In this document: positions 42,109-54,138 of the stretch, in pieces | How positions within the stretch are numbered: position 1 is the first letter of the stretch | Layout: each line of letters begins with the position of its first letter | Source: Takakia lepidozioides | Lineage: Eukaryota; Streptophyta; Takakiopsida; Takakiales; Takakiaceae | Direction: 5' to 3' | Length of the DNA: 60,000 nt | Assembly (NCBI GenBank): GCA_030704615.1 | Contig: CM060731.1 | Location: 69,050,756 to 69,110,755 of the forward strand | The notes under the pieces: model-generated | The model's database searches: none | What the model was told of the DNA's origin: nothing | The model's input: the letters and a program-made list of their open reading frames with translations, nothing else | Program-made: the position numbers and the translations under genes

Positions 42109-44817
42109 TCAAATGCAGCTGTGTCCTGGCTCTTTATTGACACCTCTGTCTTGCATCATCTGTCTTACCTTTGCAGTATCCTCCCACCTGCCAGCAACAG
42201 CATAAGTTTTGGATAGCAGCACATAAGTTGCAAGGTGCTGTGGATCCCACTTGAGAAGGCATTTTGCCGCACGTTCTGCGACTTGCACATTGCCATGAAT
42301 TCTGCAGGCACCAAGCAAGGCCCTCCACACCCCAGCATCTAGTTCAACTGGTGCTTTCTTAATGTAGTCCTCTGCCTCATCCAACCGGCCTGCACGGCCG
42401 AGAAGGTCCACGATGCAGCCGAAATGCACCATTGTAGGAGTGACACCAAAATCTCGAGCCATGGAATCGAAGTAGTGCCGGCCTTCATCCACCAGGCCCA
42501 CATGGCTACATGCAGAGAGAACACATATAAATGAGATATCGTTTGGCTTCAATCCTTCCTGTTGCATTATTTCAAATAGCTGAAGGGCCTCCCTGCCCCA
42601 CCCATGCTGAGCATATCCTGCAATCATTGCACTCCATGTGACCACATTTTTCTGAGCCATATTGTCGAACACTAGAAAGGCATCCTTCATGCTCCCGCAT
42701 TTGGCATACATGTTAACAAGGCTATTCTCCACACTGGTATATGAAGCAATTCCAGCCTTGATGATGTCAGCATGGACCTGTCTTCCCTTTTCCAGGGCTG
42801 CCAGGTCGGCACATGCATTCAGAACACAAACAAACGTGACTTCATCTGGTGTCAAGCCTTCCTGTGTCATCTGCTTATAGATTTTGAAAGCCTCCATACC
42901 ACACCCATGCTGAGCATATCCTGCGAGTAATGCAGTCCTTGAAACCACATCCCGTTCAGCCAAATCGTTGAACACTTGACGTGCATCCGTCATGTTCCCA
43001 CATTTGGCATACATGTTGACAAGGGCAGTCTCCAAATTGATATCTTTCACAACTCCAGCTTTGATAATGTGACCGTGGACCTCTTTGCCCTTGTCCAGGG
43101 CTGCCATGCTGGCACATGCATTCAGAACACAAATGAATGTGACTTTGTCTGGCATCACCCCTTCCTGTATCATCTGCTCATAAATCTTGAAAGCCTGCAT
43201 CCCACAACCATGCTGAGCATATCCCGCGATCATCACACTCCAGGAGACCACATCTCGTTCAACCATATGGTCAAACACTTTACGGGCATCCTCCATGTTC
43301 CTGCATTTGGCATACATATTAACAAGGGCAGTCTCCAGAATGATATCTTTCGAAATTCCAGCTTTGATGATATCAGCATGGACCTCTTTGCCCTTTTCCT
43401 GGGCTGCCAGTCTGGCACACACATTGAGAATGCAAATGAATGTGACTTTGTTGGGTGTCACCCCTTCCCGCATCATTTGCTTATATATCTCAAAAGCCTC
43501 CATCCCACACCCATGCTGAGCATATCCTGCAATCATAGTGCTCCAGGAGACTACATTTCGCCATGCCATGTTGTCAAACACCTGACGTGCATGCTTGATG
43601 TTCATACATTTTGCATACATGTTGAGGAGGGCAGTCTCCAGGATAATATCAGGAGCAAGTCCAGCTTTGACGATGTCAGAATGGACCTCTTTGCCCTTTT
43701 CAAGGGCTACTAGGCTGGCACACGCATTGAGAACACAAATGAATGTGACCTTGTCAGGCGTCACCCCTTCCTGTATCATTTGCTTGTAGATCTGGAAAGC
43801 CTCCCTACCACATCCATGCTGAGCATATCCTGTGATCAATGCATTCCATGAGACCACATTTCGTTGGGGCATTTTGTTAAACAGTAGATGTGCATCCCTC
43901 ATGCTCCCACATTTGGCATACATGTCGACAAGGGAAGTCTCCAGAATGATATCTTTGGCAATTACGGCTTTAATGATGTGAGCATGGACCTCTTTACCCT
44001 TTTCAAGAGCTCCTAGGCTTGCACACGCCTTGAGAATGCAAAGGAATGTGACCTTATCAGGCGTAAACCCTTCTCGTACCATTTGCTCATAAATCTCAAA
44101 AGCCTCCCTACCATACCCATGCTGAGCATATCCTGCAATCAATGCATTCCATGAGACCACATTTCGTTCAGCCATGTTCTCAAACACTCTACGTGCATCT
44201 CTTATGCTTCCACACTTTGCATACATGTGAACAAGGGCAGTCTCCAGAATGACATCGGGTGCAACTCCGACCTTGATGAGATCAGCATGGACCTCTTTGC
44301 CCTTTCCCAGTGCTCTTAGGCTGGCACACACCTTCAGAATGCAAATAAATGTTACATTGTTTCGAGTTTCCCCTTCCTGTCTCATTTGCTCATACAGCTT
44401 GAAAGCTTCCCAGCCACAACCATGTTTTGAATACCCTGCCATCATAATAGTCCATGTTAACACATCTCTTTGAGACATTTTGTCAAACACTAGGCGTGCA
44501 TCCACCACACTCCCGCACTTGACATACATGTTGACAACAGTGTTCAATAGAAAGATGTCTGGCTTCAGTCCACTTTGAGCAATGTGAGCATGCACCTGTC
44601 TTCCCATTTTAAGGTCTTTATGTCTGATGCACTCCCGTAAGAGACAGACATAAGTATTGGAATCTGCCAAGATGTCTTGTTTCTTCAAACTGTGTGGTGC
44701 CTCTATCAATTGGTCTGCCTTACAGAGTATCCTCATATCCCCTGAAGAGTTCTGCTTGACTTCATCACAAGAATGTGCTTGACCTTTCATCATGGAATCT
44801 AGAGCTGCTTTCACCAA
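42109..44817 (-). CDS. Large PLS-class pentatricopeptide repeat protein (902 aa), C terminus cut by a frameshift
   Basis: An intronless frame with some 20 or more PPR units (S, P and L types) repeating blocks like VTFICVLNACASLVALEKGK, EVHADIIKAG and ALVNMYAKCGSMRDARRVF. Such proteins bind organellar RNA one base per repeat and guide C-to-U editing or processing. After the repeats come E-motif helices (AGVWRALLGACRIHGNVQVA, LLSKTYAVAGRWEDTAKVRQ) ending GVNKEPGHSCI and a stop. In the next frame, after one extra T, the sequence goes on EVDYQVHTFGVEDKLYPQIE and ILSYRHCL. That is the beginning of the E+ extension. The residual E+ piece then stops and no DYW deaminase follows. RNA binding is probably intact. 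Editing would need a DYW partner. There is no clear targeting peptide at the chosen Met. Confidence 0.9.
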   Translation of the reverse strand: MVKAALDSMMKGQAHSCDEVKQNSSGDMRILCKADQLIEAPHSLKKQDILADSNTYVCLLRECIRHKDLKMGRQVHAHIAQSGLKPDIFLLNTVVNMYVKCGSVVDARLVFDKMSQRDVLTWTIMMAGYSKHGCGWEAFKLYEQMRQEGETRNNVTFICILKVCASLRALGKGKEVHADLIKVGVAPDVILETALVHMYAKCGSIRDARRVFENMAERNVVSWNALIAGYAQHGYGREAFEIYEQMVREGFTPDKVTFLCILKACASLGALEKGKEVHAHIIKAVIAKDIILETSLVDMYAKCGSMRDAHLLFNKMPQRNVVSWNALITGYAQHGCGREAFQIYKQMIQEGVTPDKVTFICVLNACASLVALEKGKEVHSDIVKAGLAPDIILETALLNMYAKCMNIKHARQVFDNMAWRNVVSWSTMIAGYAQHGCGMEAFEIYKQMMREGVTPNKVTFICILNVCARLAAQEKGKEVHADIIKAGISKDIILETALVNMYAKCRNMEDARKVFDHMVERDVVSWSVMIAGYAQHGCGMQAFKIYEQMIQEGVMPDKVTFICVLNACASMAALDKGKEVHGHIIKAGVVKDINLETALVNMYAKCGNMTDARQVFNDLAERDVVSRTALLAGYAQHGCGMEAFKIYKQMTQEGLTPDEVTFVCVLNACADLAALEKGRQVHADIIKAGIASYTSVENSLVNMYAKCGSMKDAFLVFDNMAQKNVVTWSAMIAGYAQHGWGREALQLFEIMQQEGLKPNDISFICVLSACSHVGLVDEGRHYFDSMARDFGVTPTMVHFGCIVDLLGRAGRLDEAEDYIKKAPVELDAGVWRALLGACRIHGNVQVAERAAKCLLKWDPQHLATYVLLSKTYAVAGRWEDTAKVRQMMQDRGVNKEPGHSCI

Positions 44818-47439
44818 AGGAGGATTTGACCAACTATGAATCCAACAAGCCTCGTTGGTGCACGTATGTCCGACGTCTGGTGATTTTTTATTTATCTGTC
44901 AACACCACCAGTGGGCAGCCAAGCAGCCTTAGTTTCAATCACAGCCTTGCATAGACCAGGCTACAACCAGCAGACCTCGAAGCATCTGTCGACCTAGTTT
45001 CCAACAACCTGCTAATAGCAACACGAAGGAATGCTTATTCCTGCTTTCTTACAGCTGAAAGATTAATTGCCATTAGTTCAAGGGACTCAACAGATAACAA
45101 AACATCAAGCTGGCTTCAGTCTCTTCTTGGCAAACACTCCCACATTGTTAAGGAAGATAGCCTCACCTTATAAAACCTGTTGTGCCACCTCTGTGAAGAA
45201 TCTAAAAATAACTCCTGCGGGAGTGGTACTATGTATGTTTGACCTGTGTGCAAGAACTACATCACCATGAGAACTCTGTCAGCATTTTATTCCCTCAGTT
45301 TCTCTCGAGGAGCTGTAGTAATGAAACATAGACCTTTAGCTCCCAATGGTGAAAGGCAATTGCAGGCTTTCAATAAAAATCAACTCTCCCTCTCCTCTCT
45401 CCGTCTGCCCCTGGCCTTCCTCAATGGTGTATATGTTACATCTGTGTCGGATTGGGAGCTAGAGGCAGTGCTGACGTCAGCAGATATCTGGCATGATATA
45501 TGCTTGCTCAGGCTCTATCCCTGTGGGTAGAATGGCTTGATCCGGAAGAGTTGATATTCAGCAGTGACTACGCCAATGATAGCATGGAAGGAGGACAGGA
45601 ATGCTGACAACAATCCTTGAGAATATCCAGACTTGTCAGGATTCCAACCCTATGTGCCAATAAAGAGGATGTAGTTTCTGCTTGGATGGGTGGTACAATA
45701 TGGAGGCTGGATAGCTCTGATGCTAGCCCATTAGGGATCCCAAAAAGTGAGCAGAGATTTCCAAGTATGTACCTTCCAACGGTATCCCTGGAGGTTCCGG
45801 AGGCCTCACAGCGGTCACTCGCAAGTGTCGCAGTTCCTGCATTGCGAAGTTGGATCCCCGTTTCCGCTCCACGGTCTGGCTCGTTGATCTGCTCCCGCAT
45901 GTGAGGATTCCCACCAGTTCACCGCAAGGCGAAGACAACGCCATGGGTATGACCTATTCCTGAGAGCTCAGGAGAGAGGCGGAGGCTGCTGCCCTACTTA
46001 TGTCTACAGGAGGAGCGACGACAAAGCTGGAGGCAAGAAATTCCGAAGCCGTTCAACAATCCGGCTCTGAAGAGCTTGGCTTGTCGAATCTAAAGCAATG
46101 CTCAACAATGCAGTAGCTGCAGTGGCGGACTGAAGAGGCCACCAAATCACAGTCAGATGTCCGATCATACCTGCACACGAGTCAAGCATTCTACAAGCGT
46201 TGCCAACGTAGCTGATTCGGTGGCATTAGATTGCAATAACAGACACATTTAGTTGCAGAGTCTCGCGATTTTTCTCTCTCCGAATCCTACTAGCTCGCAG
46301 CTTCTACTCACCATAATTTTGACAGATGGGTAGAATTGATTATCTTCACAGCCCTTCCTCCTTGCAGCCCTACTTCGCGAAGTGTCCCTAGCAACTGGTG
46401 TCTGATAGACGGTCTCTTTTCTAAGCCATGGTGACAAGATGTTTCGGCACCATGCTCGTGGCTTCGCCAGACATTTCAACTTGGCGCCAACGAAATTGAA
46501 GCTTTGCAAGTATGCAGTAGCCACTCTTCTGGAGTGGAGTTGCCCGAGGCAGACACTGATGCAGTTTTGAGGAAACATTTCCCAAAGCAGAGTCGGCACA
46601 AAAACAAGTTTTTAGAGCAGCGATCTCCGCAAAGAAGCGGCACATTGCCGGTACCGAAAGTTATCTCTACATGCATCTTTGATGGGGTTAAACAACTTGC
46701 TTTTTTGCATGTCTCTCGTTCCAATTCTGCAAAGTGTCGGGTAGCAGCCATAACTGAAGTTGCTGTATCAGGTTTGTTAGTGTACACTCTGCTACTTCTA
46801 CTTCTACTTCTACTGGTATGCTTTCCTTTCTGTCCCTTCATTTCGGCTTTACTGGTGGCATGCAGCACATCTGGGTTGTGGGTTGTGGAGCTGGGAGCGG
46901 CATACCCCTTGGCAACGCAAGGACCGAGTCCCATGCTCTAGTGGGAGCGATGGATTCGTACCGAGCCTTCAGGGATGCTTTGGACGGTGATCAAGCCAAC
47001 CGTGTAGGGTACGGGTAACGTCCTAAATACTCCCACCATGGATAAAAACTGTGATGCCAAAATGGATGTTTTATGGTTCAGGAGCATTCTAAAATCCTCT
47101 TGCTTGGATTTGGAGCTGGCTGGCGTTTTCTTAGAGCCATGAATCTTGAGGCTCCTGGGGTTTCCTGCACGAAGCTCACTCACCCGCGGCAAGAGTTCTA
47201 AAAAATCGTTCACAATGGTGGGAGAACCATGTTGGCAAGGTGCGGCTTTCTGCATGTACTATGTTAAGGGTTCTGTCTTTCGGCATCATAGGTGCAGACC
47301 CATCCGACAGGTCCAGATTTCAAGCAGTAAAGTAGTCTCTCTGGATCAATAGCTACCAGAAACCTGCATGGGTAGAGATCGATGGTCAACTGGGAGCTGC
47401 AGCACCTGAGCAACTGCTTCTGAACCAAGCGGCGCCAAC
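44818..47439. other. Unassigned stretch; possible small minus-strand gene at 46599-46004
   Basis: On the minus strand a frame ending YPSVKIM|GTGAGT (donor near 46312) could splice to TGTGCAG|GTATG near 46170. It would encode IWWPLQSATAATALLSIALD and ERLRNFLPPALSSLLL, then a stop at 46004. The upstream part is basic (TSRSRAARRKG). Short plant mitochondrial/plastid proteins have this look, but I cannot name it. Other frames here, including a poly-Leu one at 46.8 kb, have no support. Confidence 0.3.
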
Positions 47440-47790
47440 ATGTTATCTCAACTGTTTAGAGCATTGTGGATGCATACTGAGTGTTTGAAAAAATGCATGT
47501 TTTCGTGGAGTATTATGACTGCAGGATCCACCAATCTCGGTACCTGTGAATGCTACAAGAAAGGGTGTCATCAAGGTCACATTCATTTGTGTTCTCAAGG
47601 TGTGTGCAATGCAATCCTTGCATCAGTCCATGCTGACATGATGAAAGCAGGAATTGTACCAAAAATGATGCAAAGGGAGTGTTTGACAATGTGGCTAAAG
47701 CCCGATATTGTCTCATGAAGTTCAATGATCCAGGGACATACCTAGCAGCATGGGAGTGGGATGGAGGCTTTGGAGACTTATGAGCAAATG
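47440..47790 (+). pseudogene. PPR gene relic
   Basis: Pieces of one or two PPR units survive in changing frames: MFSWSIMTAGS (from VxSWxxMIAG), VTFICVLKVCA, SVHADMMKAGIVPK and finally MEAxETYEQMM. They resemble repeats of the protein at 42109-44817. Flanking parts are lost. Confidence 0.65.
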
Positions 47791-47915
47791 ATGCACTGAG
47801 AGAGGGAGGAATTGCATTCCCTAAGCTTGGGAGATTGTCATTAAGTGGATTGATCCCTTGCTATAAGTTTTAACTAGGTTGGCTATAATGGGTGACATCC
47901 AATATACACTTATGT

Positions 47916-47985
47916 GGCTTTGAACCCCGGACTGTTTGTTAAGCGACCGCAACCTGGTGCCCTAACCACTCACTTGGTGGTTGGT
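47916..47985 (-). repeat. tRNA-like SINE fragment
   Basis: The minus strand contains GAGTGGTTAGGGCACC (box A region) and, some 35 bases on, GGGGTTCAAAGCC, whose GGTTCAAAGCC fits the box B consensus. The spacing is tRNA-like, but no cloverleaf ends are present. From 47986 to 49156 I see no gene. Confidence 0.4.
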
Positions 47986-49156
47986 GGTGGATGCTTGGGT
48001 CACCCAACAAACAAGGGTTTCAAGTTTAAACCCACCGGATCAATCAGCTTCCGCAACCCGTCCTTCCGCACAAGTTGTCTTTGTGCTGATGAGAGGCTTG
48101 AACGGATTTTGACAACATGTCAAAAAGTCTATACAAAGTCCACAAAAACCCATCATTCATTTGCATTCATTTGCATACGGTGCCGTAAACATGATGTCTC
48201 AAAAATTGAAGGGATGGGTAGACGGACGGACATGGTTGCGTAATATGTACCAAATTGTATCATTCAGCCAGACTCTATGATGTACTCAAGATCATTCAAA
48301 GGATTTTATTTTATTTCAGGAATTGGTGTTCACTAGTATGTATGATGACAAAGGCAAAATTAGGGCGATACCACACTAGCAGCAAGAGGGGCGCGACATT
48401 CAATTTCGGACCCTGCTATTGGTTTAAGGTGGTTTAAGGGAGGGTAGTGTGCCGCTCTGCCCACCACACTAGCGGCGGCTGCCGGCGGAGAGTGTTGACA
48501 TGCCTCGGAATAGGGATTTCGAGGCGTTGTCCCATGGAAATCCACAATTTTAAGAAGACGTTTTGCCCGCAATCACTAGCCAGGCAATGTCAAAGGTTTT
48601 AGAATTTGATTATTTTTAAAATGAAGAGATAAGGTAGTTGCGATTTTTTTTTCGCCGCTGGGCTTATGCTATAGTGTGGTAGCCGAATCATGCTTGTTGA
48701 TATAGACCTATATCCTCCAACAATTCCTAGCCTGCAACGTCCACGTCACTGCCGTTGGTGTGCGGCTAGTGTGATACGACCCTTAGTTATCTCTAGTGGT
48801 GATCCTAACGAATCCAAGGGCTCTCGAGCGGTGCCGTTACAAGAGGACAGCCGCCACATGAATCCAAAGGAAAGGTCGTCCAGATTGTGAGTGTTGAATA
48901 TGGGGAGAGAGGCCGGCACTTGGAACATCATATAAGCCTTTCACTCTCCTGCGAGCTGCACGCAACTTGGATCCGCTGTTCAGTTCTGGCAGGGTTGTGG
49001 TCTGGGCATGCATTGATGCTCACTAGGGAGATATATTTGCTGGTCCGGTGAAGTCCTGAGCACTACAACAATCTCATCAGATCACTGTCAGGTTAGAACC
49101 TAGTATTAGGTTCTGACTTGAAAGTGGTGGGGAGTTGGAGAACCTGTCCAGAAAGT

Positions 49157-49285
49157 ATGGCAGAACCACGCATTGAGCAGAAGGGTCTAGTGGCGGTGAC
49201 TGGCGCGAATGGGTTCATTGCGTCATGGATAGTTAAGCTTCTGTTGCAGCGGGGATATTTCGTTCGAGGACCGTGCGCGTGTAGA
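49157..49285 (+). pseudogene. First-exon fragment of a DFR/CCR-type NADPH-dependent reductase
   Basis: From the ATG at 49157 the frame reads [20 protein letters not shown], then [18 protein letters not shown]. This is the N-terminal Rossmann GxxGxxG nucleotide-binding motif with the following helix of dihydroflavonol reductase/cinnamoyl-CoA reductase-like extended SDR enzymes. The usual next step (TVRDP) is broken by a frame change. None of the catalytic YxxxK part follows in the next kilobase. It is a truncated relic or an isolated duplicated exon. Confidence 0.7.
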
Positions 49286-49349
49286 GTAAAAAGAAGGGCC
49301 CTACAAAACTTGTGTGCACTCACAATTATGGTCAGTCTGATGACATAAA

Positions 49350-50601
49350 TGATATGGCAGCGGAAGAGAACATATCACTTATGTCATTGAGCATCTTGTC
49401 CTAGAATCAAATGCGTCTACTCTTAGCAATATCTTTTTTTTCCTTTTTTTTTTCTGATTGCTTGGCCGCCCATTGGAAGGTATAAACACTAGCGTGGTTG
49501 GTAACTTTGATCCGACATTTTTTGTCACGGCACGCCCCCTTGGCTGGTCAGTCAGTGTACTCCTCGTGTGCTGCACTCCGGTGGTTCGCAGGTACGTGGC
49601 ACCTCATGAATTTCTGCTCCAGAATTTTCTTTGCACCGTCACCTCCCTGAATACTAACGACACTTATGTAGAATGTCTATCTCTCACTTGCTGGATTTGA
49701 AACAGGCTGTTGGAAATGCTTTGTACTTATGCTAGGTTTCCTGGGTTACTCATGAATTCCAACTACTTAGATCATGAGGACCAGCACTCTCATAAAAGAA
49801 TTTACTTGCCACATTAATTCACTACAAGCATGCAAATAGTGCAACCTGGGCTACTGCTCTAATCAGGTCTGGATTTGCTACAACTGAGCTCCTAAAAGCC
49901 CTCAGAATCTGATCAAGCTACACTCTCATAACTACTTGGGGTATCATGGCATCTAAAGGACCAATTCCCAAGACTGAAAGCTACACATGCCATATGCAAT
50001 TTGTTAAATTCTCATCAGAGCTCACAACACCATGCCACTGAACACTTGTAGAGATTCACATGATTGCAACTCCTCTTTATTACTGGCCTCAGCGGATACA
50101 ATCAGTTCTGCCCTGATGGTTCACCATCCTCCCTGCTCACACCGAGCTCTTACTTTTTTATTTTACCGAAAGGCCCCCCCCATTTTCCACTACCGATGTT
50201 TAAATCTACTTTTGGTTGCCTCATCCACTCCGAACGGTGCGTTGATTATTTGCTGATTTCATGGCTAGCCCATGTGTTTTTTTAGTAGACCGCGGGTATT
50301 CCTCCCCCTCTCGGCCTACTTGCACGTCGATACCACTTGTGCCTTCTATCTATGCGGAGTCTGTCAACTACTCCTTATCATCCAATTGGATGAACTACAA
50401 CAGTATTCTACTGCCTTAGTTCATCCGTTAGTCATCCAGCAACTCCAACTGGATGTACCTCCTATGCACCTTCATCATCCTTTCATTACCTGCATTCATC
50501 CCCTCTTCATCCAAGTTTCAGCTTCCTCCCGACATCCCGACACTTAGCCAAAATTTCGCACCACGAGATTTTACCCTACAGCTGTAGAGTTCTCCGTTTC
50601 T
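49350..50601. other. Intergenic, no gene recognised
   Basis: Contains a T-rich run at 49434-49453 and short frames. If the retroelement on its right had a 3' LTR it should be here, but I could not match it to the region above 54158. Confidence 0.4.
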
Positions 50602-51882
50602 TTAGCTACCACCGTCCTCAGTGGTTTCTTCCTCACACACAGTCTTCACCAAGGTTTGCAGTGCTTTGAGTTCACGACGCTTCCTCTTCCACCGCCTGCC
50701 TGCTCCATCTTGTAGAATGCAAACGCGGCTTCCCTCATCACCAGTTGCATTGTGTCCTTTGTCATGTTCTATCAACAAGTATGGGCCTTCCCAGGGATCC
50801 TCCATCTTCCTTTTCTTCCCTGGTTTCAAAATCATAACCAGGCTTTGATTCTGCACCTGCTGGAATTCTTTGTGGTGTTGGTGCCTGGCCGCATATCCTC
50901 TCTGTTCCTGTTTTTGTGCCCTACCAACATTGTCACGGAGTCGCCTTTCTATTGATCGAATGTCTTGCATCTTCTTGGCCATCATCTCCACCATGGCATC
51001 TTCATCGTCGTCTAGCTTCACTAGCTCTGTAATGGCTCCGATTTCGTTGTCAATCGACATCCTCATCTCTCTGCCAGTGAGTACTTCAAATGGGGAGAAG
51101 CGGGTTGAGGCTTGAATGCCGAATCTATAGCCAAATGCTGACTTGTGCAGGTCACGATCCCATTCGCAACCTGTTTCTCCTCCTAGCGTCACTATGCTTT
51201 GCTTGAGTGTTTTGATAAGCCTTTCCGCCATGCCATTGCACTGCGGCCAGTAGGGTGCGGAGTACTCTTGCTTGATGCCAAATCTCTCACATACTTCCTT
51301 GAATTCACCCTTCCACTCGCTACCTTGGTCTGTCAACACCGTGCGAGGTATCCCATATCGATAGATGATCTGTTCCTCGAGAAATCGGGCTGTCAATGCA
51401 GCTGTGTGCTCGATTACTGGGGTGACCTCTACCCATTTGGAAAAGTGGTCTATGGCAATGAGCGCATAATGATTTCCTTCATTGGTCTTGGGCAATGGCC
51501 CTGCTGTATCCATAGCGATTCGGTAGAAGAGGTCCTTGATAGGAATGCTCCGCAGCTTGGTACTCCCAGATCTTAATGGACTTGACAGCCGAGCGGTTTG
51601 GCAGCGTATGCAGATTTGCAATACCTCATGTACCTGCCGAATTCTGTTGTGCCAGAAGAACCTCTTGCAGATCTCTGCTTGGACTCGTTTTGCTCCAAAG
51701 TGTCCCATTTCACGATGCAAGCGGCGAATAATTTCTTCCCTCTTCCGTGGTTCTGGTACAATCAGCCCTTTGTAAAGTAGCACTCCCTCTCTCCATTCGT
51801 AATGCCTAGTGCATTTTTTAACCCTCTTTTCTTCTTCTTGATTGAGGTAATCATTGATCTCTCCAAATGTAAGCAAGTGCAT
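50602..51882 (-). CDS. Ty3/gypsy-type integrase (426 aa)
   Basis: Intact frame. Residues about 50-95 form the HHCC zinc domain: HREMGHFGAKRV, then CIRCQ. The DDE core follows with AMDTAGPLPKTNEGNHYALI (first Asp), YGIPRTVLTDQGSEWKGEF (second Asp) and CNGMAERLIKTLKQS (Glu). The C-terminal part contains a GKKRKMEDPWEGPYLL-like module typical of Ty3 integrases, and no chromodomain. The frame begins at ATG 51882 but is in phase with the preceding frame across a single TAG (51888-51886), so it was probably part of a longer polyprotein. Codon and motif integrity suggest recent activity. Confidence 0.88.
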   Translation of the reverse strand: MHLLTFGEINDYLNQEEEKRVKKCTRHYEWREGVLLYKGLIVPEPRKREEIIRRLHREMGHFGAKRVQAEICKRFFWHNRIRQVHEVLQICIRCQTARLSSPLRSGSTKLRSIPIKDLFYRIAMDTAGPLPKTNEGNHYALIAIDHFSKWVEVTPVIEHTAALTARFLEEQIIYRYGIPRTVLTDQGSEWKGEFKEVCERFGIKQEYSAPYWPQCNGMAERLIKTLKQSIVTLGGETGCEWDRDLHKSAFGYRFGIQASTRFSPFEVLTGREMRMSIDNEIGAITELVKLDDDEDAMVEMMAKKMQDIRSIERRLRDNVGRAQKQEQRGYAARHQHHKEFQQVQNQSLVMILKPGKKRKMEDPWEGPYLLIEHDKGHNATGDEGSRVCILQDGAGRRWKRKRRELKALQTLVKTVCEEETTEDGGS

Positions 51883-51885
51883 GGC

Positions 51886-54138
51886 CTAGATGTCATTAAA
51901 GATGTCATCCTCGTGTTCTTCTCGCTCAAGTTGGTCATCCCTTCTTATCTTAGTTGGTGGGCCTTCCTCAGCTGCCATCTGCAGCAACTGTCGCTGTTGG
52001 ATTTCTGCCCCCCATGCGCCTTCTTCACTCTTAACTGATCTGCCGCTTTCCAGCAGGTGTTCTTCCTCTCTGCTGGAGTAGCTGCTGCTGGACTTACTCC
52101 TTGGTCCTTCATTCTCACTTTCACGGAGCTCCTCCACTCTTTTTCTGCTCCCTTCCTCATCTCCTTCTCTCTCTGGCGGATGTTGCCCATCGTCCCTCAT
52201 TACCCTTTGCACTTGTGGTTCAGCCCTAAGTCCTGCCCTCGTTTGTATGACTCCAACAAAGGGGAGCTCCTTGTATGCCTGATTCTTACCCCCATGTGGT
52301 GTTTGTTGTGACAGATCTTTCCACAATTGCACCCCTCTTCCAGTTGACCAGTCATCAATTTTGCTCTCGTCGTCCTTTCCCTCTTCGTCAGTGAAGTACT
52401 CGTACTCCCTTTCTCTTTCTTCATGTTCACGACCTTCAGGTGGTTCCTTCTTTATTACTGCCTTCATTTGCTGCATTGCCATGTGCTTACCTGGTGTGGG
52501 TCTGATTTGCCCGTGCCCAACAGTTGGGGAAATCCCGTGTATTAAAAAAACTCCATTCTGGGTTGCATTTTCCATCCGCTGAAGTGCCTCCCACAGGCTG
52601 TTTTTTGGTGGGACAGGTTCCCCTCCTTCTCTTAGTGTCCTCTTTTTCTTGCACATGTTTCCAGCCTGGGCCATGGTATCCTTGCTTCCTTTGGTTTCTG
52701 CCCCTTCATGCTTTGCCTTCTCCATTGTTCTTTGCACTTCAGCTCTTGACTGTGCGTCCCCAACAAAGGGCAATCCTTCACGTGGTGGAATTCTGCTCAC
52801 AAGAAGTGCATGCCGTGGGCTCTTTTGCAGGAAATTCCACCTCTTCTCTTCACCACCAACCTCTTCGTCGTCCCAGCTCCAGTTGCACTACTTCCCACAC
52901 TCCATGTCCCCCCAGAGCCAGATCCAGGCTGCCCGCCTGAGCCGACACCTTCGTTGGCCTGTGATCCAAGTGCTCCACTTGATCCAGGTCCAACGGGTTG
53001 GGATGTCCTGGTTGTAGTCTCAACCTCAGCTGTTGGGTCTACTTCTTCATACTCTTCCTCTTCCAATTTCTTCTCTCTGTTTTCATCCTCCAAGTTCTGC
53101 CCTTGGGTTTCTTCTTCACTCATGTAACTCAACTGCGATGGTGTTGGAGAGTCTGAACTCTCCGTTGGCTCTGCCACATTCTCTCCTCCTTCTTCACCTT
53201 CCGTTTCAGAAACTGGAGTTCCTGCTTTTGGTGTTCCATGCCAACTCTTATCAAAGATTTATGTCAAATCTTTTATCCAGGGATGTACCTTAGATCTTTC
53301 ACCTCGTGGTTGATCTTCTTCCCGTACCAATTCCCTTAATCTTTTTTGCAAAGAAAAAGAAGGAATGGCATCCAACTCTAGTTCTTCCGGTATGGGTGAT
53401 GTACTCTCTGATCTTAATGGTGTGAGAGGTCCAGATGATTCCCCTATGTCTATTCCTCTCTCCCAAAGATATAGATAATTAGCTTTCAGATAACTTTCTC
53501 TTTTTGATGAATATCTCTGGAGTCTAGCTTCTCTTTCATCACTCATGTCCCATGTCTTTCATTTCTTTAATGTGACAATAATCAAAACTCTCTTCTGTAG
53601 TATCTTTCGTATATGCCTGGGTTTCTTTCCAGCTTCAATGCACCCTTGGCTATACTAGAAGTCTCCGTTACCATATAACCATATGGCAAACAGGTCTGGA
53701 AAGCTATTCTTGGTGTGAGTTTGATCCACAGAATATCCTTTGGAATCCAATTCTTTACCAGTACAAGCTCTTCATGCATATGTATAAACATTCACCTTCC
53801 TTTCCTTTCCTCCCAGCCTTCAAACTCTACTCGCTTAATGGATAGCAACGCTATCACATAAACCAGTGTTGGTAACCAACGTGCTCTTCCTCTACATGCC
53901 ACCTGATAAATCTTTATCACCCCTTTCTCCAGACCCCACTCAGGGTCAACATCATGCACTCTCTTAAGAATGTTTTCTTTACAACCGTCTGGCAATTCCA
54001 AGAACCTCTGAAAGAATTGTTTGGACAATCTTTCCTTCTCAGTTTCACAAGGAATTTGATTCACATCAAATTCTTTAATTCTCCATCCACCATGATCCCA
54101 CAAGATGTCTATCACATCTGGTTGTTCATGACCCAGTT
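51886..54138 (-). pseudogene. Gag-like and linker frames of the retroelement
   Basis: In order 5'-3' the minus strand has open pieces 54138-53792, 53791-53582 (same frame, one TGA between), 53546-53259, 53177-52797 and about 52900-51886. The first piece includes DIPCETE-like and FFQRFLELPDGCKENILKRV, which reads like a helical gag capsid. The last two are acidic, Gly/Ser/Glu-rich linkers with an internal repeat (GLPFVGDAQSRAEVQ and ELPFVGVIQTRAGLRAE). Some apparent starts are GTG, so the pieces are not separate genes. The simplest reading is one decayed polyprotein. I found no CCHC zinc knuckle. Confidence 0.55.

Noticed and set aside
46504-46941. Membrane protein with a poly-Leu segment on the plus strand
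   Set aside because: The Leu run comes from a CTTCTA repeat and the rest has no conserved pattern.
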